From positions 544,960,222-545,024,221 of the forward strand of contig CM077667.1 in the NCBI GenBank assembly GCA_039707655.1: a stretch of 64,000 bases of DNA, written 5' to 3'. Source of the DNA: Elymus sibiricus (taxonomy: Eukaryota; Streptophyta; Magnoliopsida; Poales; Poaceae). The position numbers were made by a program, and so were the translations under genes. Under the pieces are notes generated by a model, which saw only the letters and a list, made by a program, of their open reading frames with translations, had not been told where the DNA came from and did no database searches. Shown piece after piece: positions 36,044-45,470 of this stretch (position 1 is its first letter; the number at the start of each line of letters is the position of its first letter).

Positions 36044-36532
36044 TGCACTATATATGTATAACAAACAATCATACAAGTAAGAAAATTATGCAAGTCACTA
36101 TCTAAATCATACAAATAAGATTTTTTTATAAAAAGGATAAGAACAAGAAGAGGCTCACCAAGGTGGTGCCGGCGACGGGACGGTGCGGGCGATCGACGGT
36201 GGTTAGGACGGGGACGGGAAGGCACTAAGTAAACCACACCTACACACAACATATGCAAACTAAGAAGTTAATTTGAGCTCAAATTGCATATAAATCAAAA
36301 AAAACTCCCACATAATTACACCCAAACTACCCACAAATCACTATACTCATAAAGCATTGCACGAGCTGATCTAGCAATGAGAGATGAAAGGACAAAGTTG
36401 CTAACCTTTGTGAGCACTTGGATGGATTGGGGTGCCTCAAATCTTGATAAATCTTGGCAAAAATGGAGGGATGAGCTCGAGAAGAGGAAGAAACAGAGAA
36501 TGGAGAGGATGAGCTCGGGCTGGAAGAACCAT

Positions 36533-36542
36533 CTATATATAG
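36533..36542 (-). promoter_or_regulatory. TATA box of CACTA element 2
   Basis: CTATATATAG, about 260 bp inside the 5' terminus and directly next to the subterminal array. Transcription would run left into the small membrane protein gene and TNP2. Confidence 0.65.
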
Positions 36543-36543
36543 G

Positions 36544-36804
36544 GATACATTTAGTCCCGGTTGGTTATACGAACCGGGACTCGATGTCCATCTCTAGTCC
36601 CGGTTGGTGTTACAAACCAGGACTAAAGGGTCTCGTGGGGGCCCCAGCCTGACGCAACCCTGCCACCACCCACACCAACCGGGACTAAAGGTTCCTCATG
36701 AACCGGGACTAATGCCTAGCCTAATGAACCGGGACTAGTGGTAGCATTAGTCCTGGTCCGACCAGGACTAATGCTTCGATCCAAAGGCTTGTTTTCTACT
36801 AGTG
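36544..36804. repeat. 5' subterminal array of CACTA element 2
   Basis: Repeats of TTTAGTCCCGGTTGG and its inverse, several diverged (AGTCCTGGTCC), ending in the terminal repeat. Confidence 0.85.
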
Positions 36805-36865
36805 CTTATACACTAGTATCATGTATTCCCCGAAATATTTGTAGTTGTAGTAGGCTAAGTTGATA

Positions 36866-37099
36866 CTACCTCCGTCCTGGTTTATTAGTCCATGTCGTAT
36901 TTTGGGTCAAAGTTTGATACATATTTGACTAGGAAAATATTAGTACATGTAACCAAAGATTATATTGTTAGATTCATATTTAAATGTAGTTGTTAGTGAT
37001 ATTATTTCTACTATGTGTAACATATATTTTATTAGTTAAAATCATGATCAAAATATGATCCAGAATACGAAGAGGACTAGTAAATCAGGACAGAGGTAG
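36866..37099. mobile_element. Stowaway MITE
   Basis: Inverted ends CTACCTCCGTCCTG... and ...CAGGACAGAGGTAG, flanked by TA on both sides (36864-36865, 37100-37101). 234 bp, noncoding. Confidence 0.88.
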
Positions 37100-37114
37100 T
37101 ACTAGTCTACGTTA

Positions 37115-37369
37115 CTCCCTCCGGTCCTTTTTAGTCTGCATATAAGTTTTGTCCGAAGTCAAAGTATCTCTATTTTGACCAAACTTGTAAAGAAAAGTTT
37201 CAACATTTACAATGCCAAATTAATATTGTTAAATCCATCATGAAATGTAGTTCCATAATATATATATTTGGTATTTTAGATGTTGATATTTTTTATTATA
37301 AATTTAGGCAAAGTTTGCAAATTTTGACTTGACATAAATCTAATACGCGAAGTTAAAGGGACCGGAGAG
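37115..37369. mobile_element. Stowaway MITE
   Basis: CTCCCTCCGGTCC... and ...GGACCGGAGAG ends, TA on both sides. 255 bp. Confidence 0.88.
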
Positions 37370-37371
37370 TA

Positions 37372-37772
37372 CTCTGCGCTATGGCCAGCTTAACTATTGT
37401 GACCAGCCTTAATGTCAAACTCGCATACCAAGGCATGGTACGCGGGCTCTTGACAATATTGCCATGCATGTGCGTTCAGCTGGTAGAAATAAATGCACGT
37501 GCAACCCGATTGGCTCTGCTCAGTCCTTGCCTCGTTCCCCTCGCCACATGGGAACTCCTCTCTTTCTCCAGCTGCATGCAAGCTGTTCTCTGTACGCGCA
37601 AATATTTCAGTTCCCTAAAACGAACTGGGCGGATGGAGAGGACTAGCTTCGAAAATTCGAAAACTAGATTACCGTCATGGTTTTGAAATTCTTTCTTAAA
37701 CTGACAAAAGCTCGATAAACCGAGTCCCTTGAACAGACCATTGTGCGCATCTGTCCTTAGTCTAGTCACATA
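37372..37772. other. No gene seen between two MITEs
   Basis: Unique-looking sequence. The open frames here (for example 37381-37686) lack any family resemblance or start context. Confidence 0.4.
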
Positions 37773-38031
37773 CTCCCTCCATCCGCGAATAAGTGTACTT
37801 CTACCCTTTGTCTTAGGTCAAAGTTTTAAAATTTTGATCAATTTTATAGAAAAGAATAGTAGCATATATGACATCAAATTGGTATATTATGAAATTATAT
37901 TTCAAAACGAATCTAGTAGTACTAATTTCGTGCCATAAATGCTGCTACTTTTTCCTATAAAGTTGGTTAAATTTTTAAAACTTTGACTTAGGATAAAACC
38001 TAGATGTACACTTATTTCCGGACAGAGGGAG
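37773..38031. mobile_element. Stowaway MITE
   Basis: CTCCCTCCATCCGCGAATAAG... and ...CTTATTTCCGGACAGAGGGAG ends, TA at 37771-37772 and 38032-38033. 259 bp. It lies about 180 bp upstream of the candidate promoter of the kinase gene. Confidence 0.88.
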
Positions 38032-38211
38032 TAGTGAGAAGTAATTTAGACTAGTGGCATGCAGTCTTAGCCCTCCAAACTACTATTACCCGCCATGAGC
38101 ATGCAATGGACTGTCGTCGGAAGCGAGTGCGTGGGCATCCGACGCAAGCATTGTGAGGATGTTGTCAACTTCCTCCGCTTGCCTACCTATTGGAAAGGAA
38201 TAGCGCAAGCC

Positions 38212-38218
38212 TTATAAA
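38212..38218 (+). promoter_or_regulatory. Candidate TATA box for the kinase-MSP gene
   Basis: TTATAAA in GCAAGCCTTATAAACGGG. It would need a spliced leader to reach the ATG at 40085, so the assignment is tentative. Confidence 0.35.
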
Positions 38219-39063
38219 CGGGAAAGGAGGTAGTATATCATCCTATCATACTTGCTCCTACTACTATAGAAAAATGAAGGGGCAAAAGTACATCATCCTC
38301 AGTTTCCGCACTTGACATTCATTCAAAGGCGACGGCGCCCTCGAACTGCTTCATGGCAGCATAGCTTCGTGCTCATCTCTTCCCAAATCGCTTCATCTTC
38401 TTCGACGGCAAGGTTTGTTCCGTATGCTCCAGAAGCTTAGATTTGTTCTTCATGCTGTTCTCTGCAGCCAAGATTCGGCACCATGAAAAATAATAGTACT
38501 ACAGTTTCTGCTCCAGCCCTTAATAAGCTCCACTGAAAAAGATAGCTGCCTTCTCCAGCGCCGCTCACACTGTACCCACTCCGGCCGCTCCATCTTCTCC
38601 CCTTGCCCGCCCACTCCGTGCTTGCCGCCCTTGGATGCCATTGGTTCACACGCGCGGTTGACTTGTTTTAGATCTTATTGTTCTTCACAAATGAGGTGAT
38701 GCACATCGATCGCATGGCTGGTCTACTCTGTTTGTTACGGTGAAGGGTACAGTCTCACAGTCTACCATTCACAATAAAAGGGGACAAACTGATGCTGCAT
38801 ATGGGACTGCAGCCTGCTGTAGCGAGGGATGAGAGCACCTGATGCGTACAAAAATTCAAGAAATAATACTGTATGTTCATGGGTTGAGTTCCTGTGCTGC
38901 CACCAAACAATTATTTGAGCCAATTACTCTGTTTTGCAATCTCATATGATTCAAGTAGACAAGACAGTGACAACAAATTACAGTGTCATCGGGTGGTTCC
39001 AGTCCTTCAGCTGGCTGCTCCGTCCGGCCCCTTGCCTCCGAAAGCCGCCTAGGCATCTGGAGT

Positions 39064-39064
<1 letters not shown>

Positions 39065-39094
<30 letters not shown>

Positions 39095-39102
39095 CGGGGG
39101 GG
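39065..39102. repeat. Poly-G tract
   Basis: Thirty G, one C, seven G. The exact length may be a sequencing or assembly estimate. Able to form G-quadruplexes. Confidence 0.9.
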
Positions 39103-40084
39103 TCATTTTGTAGAATGTAGAAGAATGTAGATAGACTCGTCCCTGTTTCTTGTTCACTGTGTTGGCTGCGCTAGCCTTAGCTTACAATTTGTCAAGTCTT
39201 CTAATAGTAAGAAATAAAAAAGTGAGATTGAGAGTGTGGGCATGTTCTGCTCCTGTTCTGTCACTATTCCAAGATTCTGTTCAAATATCGGTTGAACATG
39301 TTCATTCTCCTTTTGCCCCTCAGAGTTTCTACATACGATGAGCTCTGTGTGAGACTTAACTTTGTGGCAGCAAGAAAAAAATATCTATTTTAAACTCAAT
39401 TTAACAAGCATGCATATCTCGTTTTCATTTTTCCTATATAGTGCAAGGTATGATCACTTCGCTTGGGCATATGCAGAGTAATTTGAGTTTGTACTTTGTA
39501 TAGACTACAATAGGCTACCGGGTAATTTTCAGTAGGTACACACTTCCTTGCTATGTTTTATTTTTATGTTTTTAACAATCCCAGCCATATATATTTGCTA
39601 TAGGCTGAAATCTAACGTTTGAATGGTAGAAAAAAATCTCAATCACAAAAATGCACATATAGTATTAGTTTCTTATATACATATGATTTCCGTCTAAGCA
39701 ACATTCTGGCATCTTTTGTATTGAGGAGAGAAAACACTTATAGTTACATATTTAAATAAATTTGTTATCACTTGTTCTTTTTTGTACTACGCGCTAATGA
39801 TTTTGACTCCGATTTTTCTTGTGTACCATTGCAACACCATGCACTACAATGATAATTTTTATTTTTTTATATACCTGCAATGCCGTAAATTTTGTATCAA
39901 AAGTTAGTGGCACAAATTCATATCATGATTTTCAATTTTGTGCTTTGTAGATCACATACAAGGCTACCGGGTAAATCTCCAGTGGGTAAGTAAACACTTG
40001 CAGTGGATTTCTTCAGTGCAACCATGTCCCAAGCGAACTTTTCTTTTTGATTTCTCTAGTTTTCAAGGGCACCGTGCACTTTGA

Positions 40085-43000
40085 ATGGGGGACAAAAATG
40101 TCTTGGAGCGCATAATCTCTGGACTTGAGAAACCGACGAATCTGGCATTGGCACTTCTATTGGAGATCACAGAAAATTTCTCTGAAAAGAGAAAAATTGG
40201 CGCAGGAGGCTTCGGGGAGGTTTACAAGGTAAGATTTACATTTTTGAGAGCATATAATTAGAAGAGCTGAAGTTGAGTAAAATATTACTACTACTTCAAG
40301 TACGCTAGGTATATGCTTTGGTATCAGAGAGCTTGAGAATGATAGCATCAAAATGCTTAACAACAGGGCGTACTCCAAAATAGGACTGTTGCTGTGAAGA
40401 GGATAATTGTGACTAAACACACAATCGACGACAAGTTATTTTACCGTGAGGTTAGAAACTTGATGAGGATTATTAGCCACCGAAATGTGGTCCGCTTTCT
40501 TGGCTTCTGTTCAAATACACATCAGGAAGTGATAGAACAAAAAGGATCAGAAGAATTAATTTTTGGCCAGATAAGAGAAAGATTACTTTGTTTTGAATAT
40601 ATCAGCAACGGAAGTCTTGATAAACATATTACCGGTACGACAATGTCGCATTTCTTTGCTTCTCTTCCATTTACTTCATCATTTTTTCTCTTACTAGTAC
40701 ATTTCATGTCAGTGTGTTGTACAAATTCATAGTTGCATACTTCCATTAAAATATTATACCATTCCTTAGTATATACCTTAGCATGTTAGTTTGAACATTT
40801 CATTTCCCATACTTCACTTTTTCCCTTTTCTTGCGCAGATGAATTAAGAGGACTTGAATGGAGTGTACGGTACAAAATAATCGTGGCAATTTGTTGTGGT
40901 TTGCATTACCTTCATGAGGAAAATAATATTATCCATATGGACCTCAAACCTGGCAATATAATGCTAGATGATGATATGGTGCCAAAGATAACAGATTTTG
41001 GTCTATCCAGACTTGATAAAAACACACACACTACTGGTACCCATTTTATAACACAGTAAGCTACACATCAAGAGAACCTATTGTCTTTTGTGGCATTTTC
41101 TTAGAATCTCTTTATGATATGATGCATCAACGTGTTTCATTTTTCTGCAGAGGATATTCTGCTCCGGAATATGATAATGGTGGCAAGATGTCAAAAAAGG
41201 CTGACATGTATAGTTTAGGTGTTATGATCGTTGAACTGGTAACGGGACGTAAGGGCGAGCCAGATATTGTTAATGTAAGAGCCTTTTGTCTCACTGCACA
41301 GATGTTTCATTTTTAAAACTATGCCAAAGTTTTGCTTTTCGTTTTCTTACTCTGTTTGTGTGTATTATTTAGTTTGCATGCATTTTGTAGATAAAGGACT
41401 TATTTGTATGCCACAATATTGAATTGGCATATCACCCCTTATTATTTGAATAATACATTTGATAGCTTCAAAAAGTCATATCTAGATAGTCCACACTTAG
41501 ATCAACAGCCATACACAACCGTTTTATTTGTGGAGTAGACGAAGGTTTGGTGGAGAGTCGGGGGAATATACTCCATATGCATGCATGCATGGGTTTGTGT
41601 TGTGCTCAGGGGTGAAGTGATGCACATTTCAGGTCACATCGTTCCAACCTAAAGTCGTGTGATTAGTGTGTGTAATTAACATTAAAAATATCTCTCGTGA
41701 AATGCAGGTGCTTCGAAGGTGGAGACATAGGTGGAATAATTCACAGAAGCATTCACTACCATCCCAATGCCAGCAAGTAACCACATGCTTGGATATAGCG
41801 GCACTATGCAGGAAAAAAGAACCGTCAGATAGGCCTTCTATATTGGATATAATCAGCACTCTCAGTAATGACATCGTGAATGAGCACTCTGATCAGGTAA
41901 GCTAGAGGGTGCCATTCACTTAAATAAGTACATAATGTATTTGGTGTTTTTTAATTTGTTTTGTTCAAATAACGATCTAGCTAGTTCATGATACACTAGT
42001 AATCGTGTACTTGCAACACACGTCCATTTTAACAGTAATATTATCTCCAAAATTAACCACAATTAATGCTGATTCCAAGATTATTTGTCTTTAATGCGAG
42101 TAATATCGATTCTGACTTACAATTAATGCAATTAACATGTTTCCCAATTAGTAATGATGTGATGGATACATCATTGAAGCAACATGAGATGTTGAATATA
42201 GGTGATTGATGACTAACATAATTTGAATTCACCAAACTCATACTTTTATAAGTAGTGGTAGTTAGATTGTAGATGCATAAGTTTGTGAGCAGATGGATCT
42301 GTGCAAACAATCATCTCTAATTGTAGAACTAAATAATAAAAACATGGGCAATCGAGTGCTCAGAATCGCGACTCGGCTAGGAAAGAGTTTTGGTTCCCAA
42401 GTTTTTTTTTCTGTATTAGATCTACCGCAATAGGTCTAGGCTCCGTAGAAGCAAACCGAGAGCCCGAGACTGGAGAGACGGGTGAGCCGAGGTGATTGTG
42501 TCTGTCACCCATCTCTGTTCACTCAATGAGTTAAACATCACCCTTCTAGGATGTAACCATGTCCATTCATTTAGCTGAGATAGGGAGTATACAAAACAAG
42601 TAGTATACAACTTATATTTTTTCCCATGAGGGAGTATATAATGCATATAGCTTTTCTTCCACAGACAAGCACGCATGATGACATGCTTGGAATTAAACCG
42701 CTCGAGCTATGGATTCCTTTTGAGCTTCAGAAGCAGATATCATGCATAGTTAAGCTGATCAACAAGACAAACAATTACTACGCCTTCATTATCGAAACGC
42801 CAAGCCGTCAGTACCGCACAGAACCCAACAAAGGTATTGTGCCACCACAGTCCAACAGTACTATGCAGATAACAATCCAAACACAGGAGACTATACCACA
42901 AGATATGCCATACACCGATGATTTTATCGTGCGGAGCAGAAAAGTTGACGGGGATCTTAGAAACGAGGATACCACTGAAGACGTGTTCAACAAAGATCCA

Positions 43001-43273
43001 GGTGAAATGGATGAGGTGAATTTGACGGTTGTGGTATATGAGCCTAGGGAACGCAGGGGAGATCTCAAGAGTCGAGAAGACAACAAGGTGACCGGTTTCA
43101 CAATTGTATATGCGTCGTCTCTCCTTTTCTCCTTATTTCGTTTCTTGACAAAATGTTTATGTTGCAAGAATAAAAAGAATAAGATGGTTGAACCTGCTTT
43201 CAGTGAGGACAAACATGGCTTCAGGCCAACTCAGCAAGCAGAGGCAGTTCCCATGGTGAGCTTAGTTAAATAA
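40085..43273 (+). CDS. Cytoplasmic protein kinase fused to a Major Sperm Protein (MSP) domain
   Basis: Six exons with GT-AG introns and consistent phases: 40085-40228, 40367-40634, 40839-41055, 41151-41274, 41708-41896, 42665-43273, giving 516 residues with no stop or shift. Kinase (about 30-310): IGAGGFGEVYK, VAVK Lys59, Glu76, HMDLKPGN (170-177), DFG (190-192), APE (214-216). Arg of HRD is Met, so it is non-RD, a type often tied to immunity. MSP domain (about 322-440): LGIKPLELWIPFEL and PNKGIVPP are typical. A hydrophobic segment at 459-475 precedes a Cys/Lys-rich tail. No signal peptide or ectodomain. The same architecture is known in wheat Snn3-D1 and Snn5, which confer sensitivity to Parastagonospora effectors; orthology is not shown. 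The exon 6 end may also be spliced at 43256. Confidence 0.88.
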
Positions 43274-43338
43274 TCCAACGGAAAGTCATTTCTGAAATGA
43301 GTTAATTGAATATAAATCTTCATTATTGTGCCTGCAAG

Positions 43339-43698
43339 GACATTAATTCAATCAGCTACAAAGATGCGCCAAGACTATGCACCGAGCAACTAGAGCCCCT
43401 TTGTTTTCATCCAACTCCAAGCATTTTGCGGAATCAACATACCAAGATGAACAACAGGGTTGTGGATCTCAGTACTGAGGTTGTCAATTGCAACAACAAC
43501 TCTAGTGAGGTCTTCAATCTCACTAGCTTTACTAATTTCAACAACAATTCTAGTGAGATTGTCAATCCCACTAGTTTTTCTAGTTTCAGCAAAAATTCTT
43601 TTGAGGTTTTTAACATCACTAGCTTTTCTAATTGCCTCAGTAATTCTAGTGACGTTTTCAATCCCACTAGTTTTTCTAGTTTCAGCAACAACTTATGA
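43339..43698 (+). CDS. Possible alternative last exon of the kinase-MSP gene, built of 16-residue repeats
   Basis: At 43253-43257 the sequence ATG/GTGAGC is a strong donor, and GCAAG/GAC at 43334-43341 can serve as acceptor. The 83-nt intron is phase 0 on both sides, and the downstream frame stays open for 119 codons to TGA 43696-43698. This would replace the last five residues and give a 630-residue protein. The exon ends in four copies of a 16-residue Asn/Ser/Phe-rich repeat (NNNSSEVFNLTSFTNF and variants). Caution: the repeats are open in several frames on both strands, so openness alone proves little. Confidence 0.35.
   Translation, partial: DINSISYKDAPRLCTEQLEPLCFHPTPSILRNQHTKMNNRVVDLSTEVVNCNNNSSEVFNLTSFTNFNNNSSEIVNPTSFSSFSKNSFEVFNITSFSNCLSNSSDVFNPTSFSSFSNNL
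43492..43695. repeat. 48-bp tandem repeat, 4.25 copies
   Basis: Units start at 43492, 43540, 43588 and 43636, with a 12-bp partial at 43684. The unit is an exact multiple of three. Variation includes many third-position changes, but also codon changes. Confidence 0.9.
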
Positions 43699-44709
43699 GG
43701 GTACCACATGGTTGGAAGTGTTTTTGTATTTTTAGAATAATTAATTGCAGAAAATAGAAGTGCATGTAAAAGTAAAGTTCTGGTAGTTCTTATGAGGAAA
43801 CTTGGACCGGGCCTCATAGGTTCACAAGTATCATTATCCGCAAAGAAAAACAAGGTTCACAAGTATCATCTCTCCAAGTAATAGAGATATATAAATGTGG
43901 CACCCCGATTCAGCAAATTGGATGCCATGTGTTCCAGCCGAGAAATCAGGGAACGCACTGTAGCTTGGCATTGAAAAGAACCACAATTTGTTACAATACT
44001 CTGCGTACAAAGTTTCAAATATTACAACAGTTAGCGAGGCAAGGCAAAACTACTCCTTCGGCGACAATATATCTACATTATTTATAGAACATATCACGGC
44101 GCAGTATTCTACAATGGAGGAACAACGCGTCGGTGATGGGACTACAATTCAAAGGGACACTATTTGGAAACTTCCTAGATCACAAACTCGGGATTCCCAC
44201 AATATTCAAACACGACATATTTTGCATCTGACATGAAAACCAGGTGAGTGCTTTAAATGTACTCGCAATCTCACAACAACCAAAAGCATATGACATGCAG
44301 AGAAATAATATGCACCGAAATGAGCATGTCAAGTTTAATGCAACATATTAATATATGTGAGCATAAATAAAGGGCGTGCTGAGAATTTAAATACTGATTG
44401 CCGATCCGGATATTGAGCGACGTCTCATGTCCATGCAGCACTTGGAACATGTCAAATGTCAGACCGGATAACTGCACGACATCATGGGTTAAGTGTCCAT
44501 TGAAATAAAGAAGAAGCCTTCCATCTAGCGTAATGGACCTTAGACATGGGGCATAATAATAACTGGGAAACATATCCGTGCGTTGCAACGGGAATATATC
44601 GCATGGCTGAAGACCCCCGAGGCTGGACATCCTCTATTTAACCACAACACACCACCCGGCGGCCACCCATTCCTCCTTCTCGCCCTTGTCAACGTTGTCC
44701 TCTATGTTC
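43699..44709. other. No gene recognised
   Basis: Intergenic sequence between the kinase gene and the third CACTA element. It contains CCGTGCGTTGCAACGGG near 44575, a motif I associate with dispersed grass repeats, but no defined element ends. Confidence 0.4.
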
Positions 44710-44714
44710 CACTA

Positions 44715-45230
44715 CCGGACTGGAGGGCTACGCCGACGGCCGAGGGCCGTCGGCATAGGGCCATATGGCGTCGGCGTAGGGCTATGCTGACGGCCATCGT
44801 CGGTAACGTACCGTCAGCAACGCGAACGTCAGCGTACCCGGCCAGGTTCGTCGGCATAGAAAAGCCGTCGGTATAGGGACATATGCCGACGCCCACCGTA
44901 CAGCCATCGGCAACCTTTGCCACATGACGGTGGATAACGGCGCCGTCGGCGAGCGGCCAACCGGAGGAAGCCACGTGGCACCTCTATGCCGACGGTCTAG
45001 CCGTCAGCATACCTCCAGAGCTGAGCCGACGGGGAGGCCGTCGGCGTAGGTTCGCCACGTGGCGTCTCCTGGTGCATCCTGGCGCGCGGCTACGCCGACG
45101 GCATAGCCGTCGGCATATGTTTAGAGCTGAGCCGACGGGGAGGCCGTCGGCGTACCTATGCCACGTGGCGGCAAATGGTGCGTCTTGGCGCGTGGCTACG
45201 CCGACGGCATAGCCGTCGGCATCCTGTTAT
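44715..45230. repeat. Subterminal hairpin array of CACTA element 3 with three G-boxes
   Basis: Repeated CTACGCCGACGGCATAGC / GCCGTCGGCAT hairpins. A ~110-bp unit occurs twice (about 45000-45110 and 45115-45230). GCCACGTGGC occurs at 44970, 45054 and 45160, the classical G-box core bound by plant bZIP/bHLH proteins. Confidence 0.8.
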
Positions 45231-45344
45231 TTTTATTTCATGCTCATGTTCAATTCAAATACACAGCACAAATATATCACAGATCATATACACAGCACAC
45301 ATAAATCACAGCACATATATATCAGAGATCCATATCATTATCAT

Positions 45345-45417
45345 CACAACATAAGTCGAATCAACACAACATAAGTCGAAACAACACAACATAAGTCGAA
45401 CAACACAACATAAGTCC
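45345..45417. repeat. Short tandem repeat of ACACAACATAAGTCGAA
   Basis: Four imperfect copies of about 17 bp in the 3' untranslated part of the CACTA 3 gene. Confidence 0.85.
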
Positions 45418-45470
45418 ATAATAGAGAAGCATGAAAGATATAGAAGTCACCACCACCACCACCCAGAGGC

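Larger units (their letters stand above)
15982..36804 (-). mobile_element. CACTA element 2, complete ends, with nested Copia
   Basis: The left end CACTAGTAGAAAACAAGCC (15982) and right end GGCTTGTTTTCTACTAGTG (to 36804) are perfect inverted repeats. Both are flanked by CTT (15979-15981 and 36805-36807), the 3-bp duplication expected for CACTA. Length is 20.8 kb, of which 9.5 kb is the inserted Copia. All genes are on minus: small coiled-coil/TM protein, TNP2 transposase, 142-aa unknown ORF, Ulp1-type protease. The transposase and protease genes are broken, so the copy is not autonomous, though its ends remain usable by a source acting in trans. Confidence 0.93.
38034..40084 (+). other. Upstream region of the kinase-MSP gene
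   Basis: No coding sequence recognised. It holds a candidate TATA box (38212), a pyrimidine-rich stretch that could be a 5' leader exon ending GACGGCAAG/GTTTGTTCC near 38412, a long poly-G tract, and two similar short segments (GGCTACCGGGTAA...CAGT) near 39513 and 39963. A leader intron of about 1.6 kb is possible but cannot be proved here. Confidence 0.4.

Noticed and set aside
36377..36652. 91-aa plus-strand ORF
   Set aside because: It overlaps the CACTA 2 promoter and subterminal array on the opposite strand.
40085..43273. Receptor-like kinase with a lost ectodomain
   Set aside because: The start codon lies 37 codons before the glycine loop, and no signal peptide or ectodomain coding was seen upstream; the architecture fits cytoplasmic kinase-MSP proteins.
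43434..43853. 139-aa minus-strand Leu-rich ORF opposite the 48-bp repeats
   Set aside because: It is the antisense of a repeat whose unit is a multiple of three, so several frames stay open by construction.
44583..44876. ORFs over the GCCGACGG repeats
   Set aside because: They are composed of CACTA 3 subterminal hairpins and cross the element terminus.
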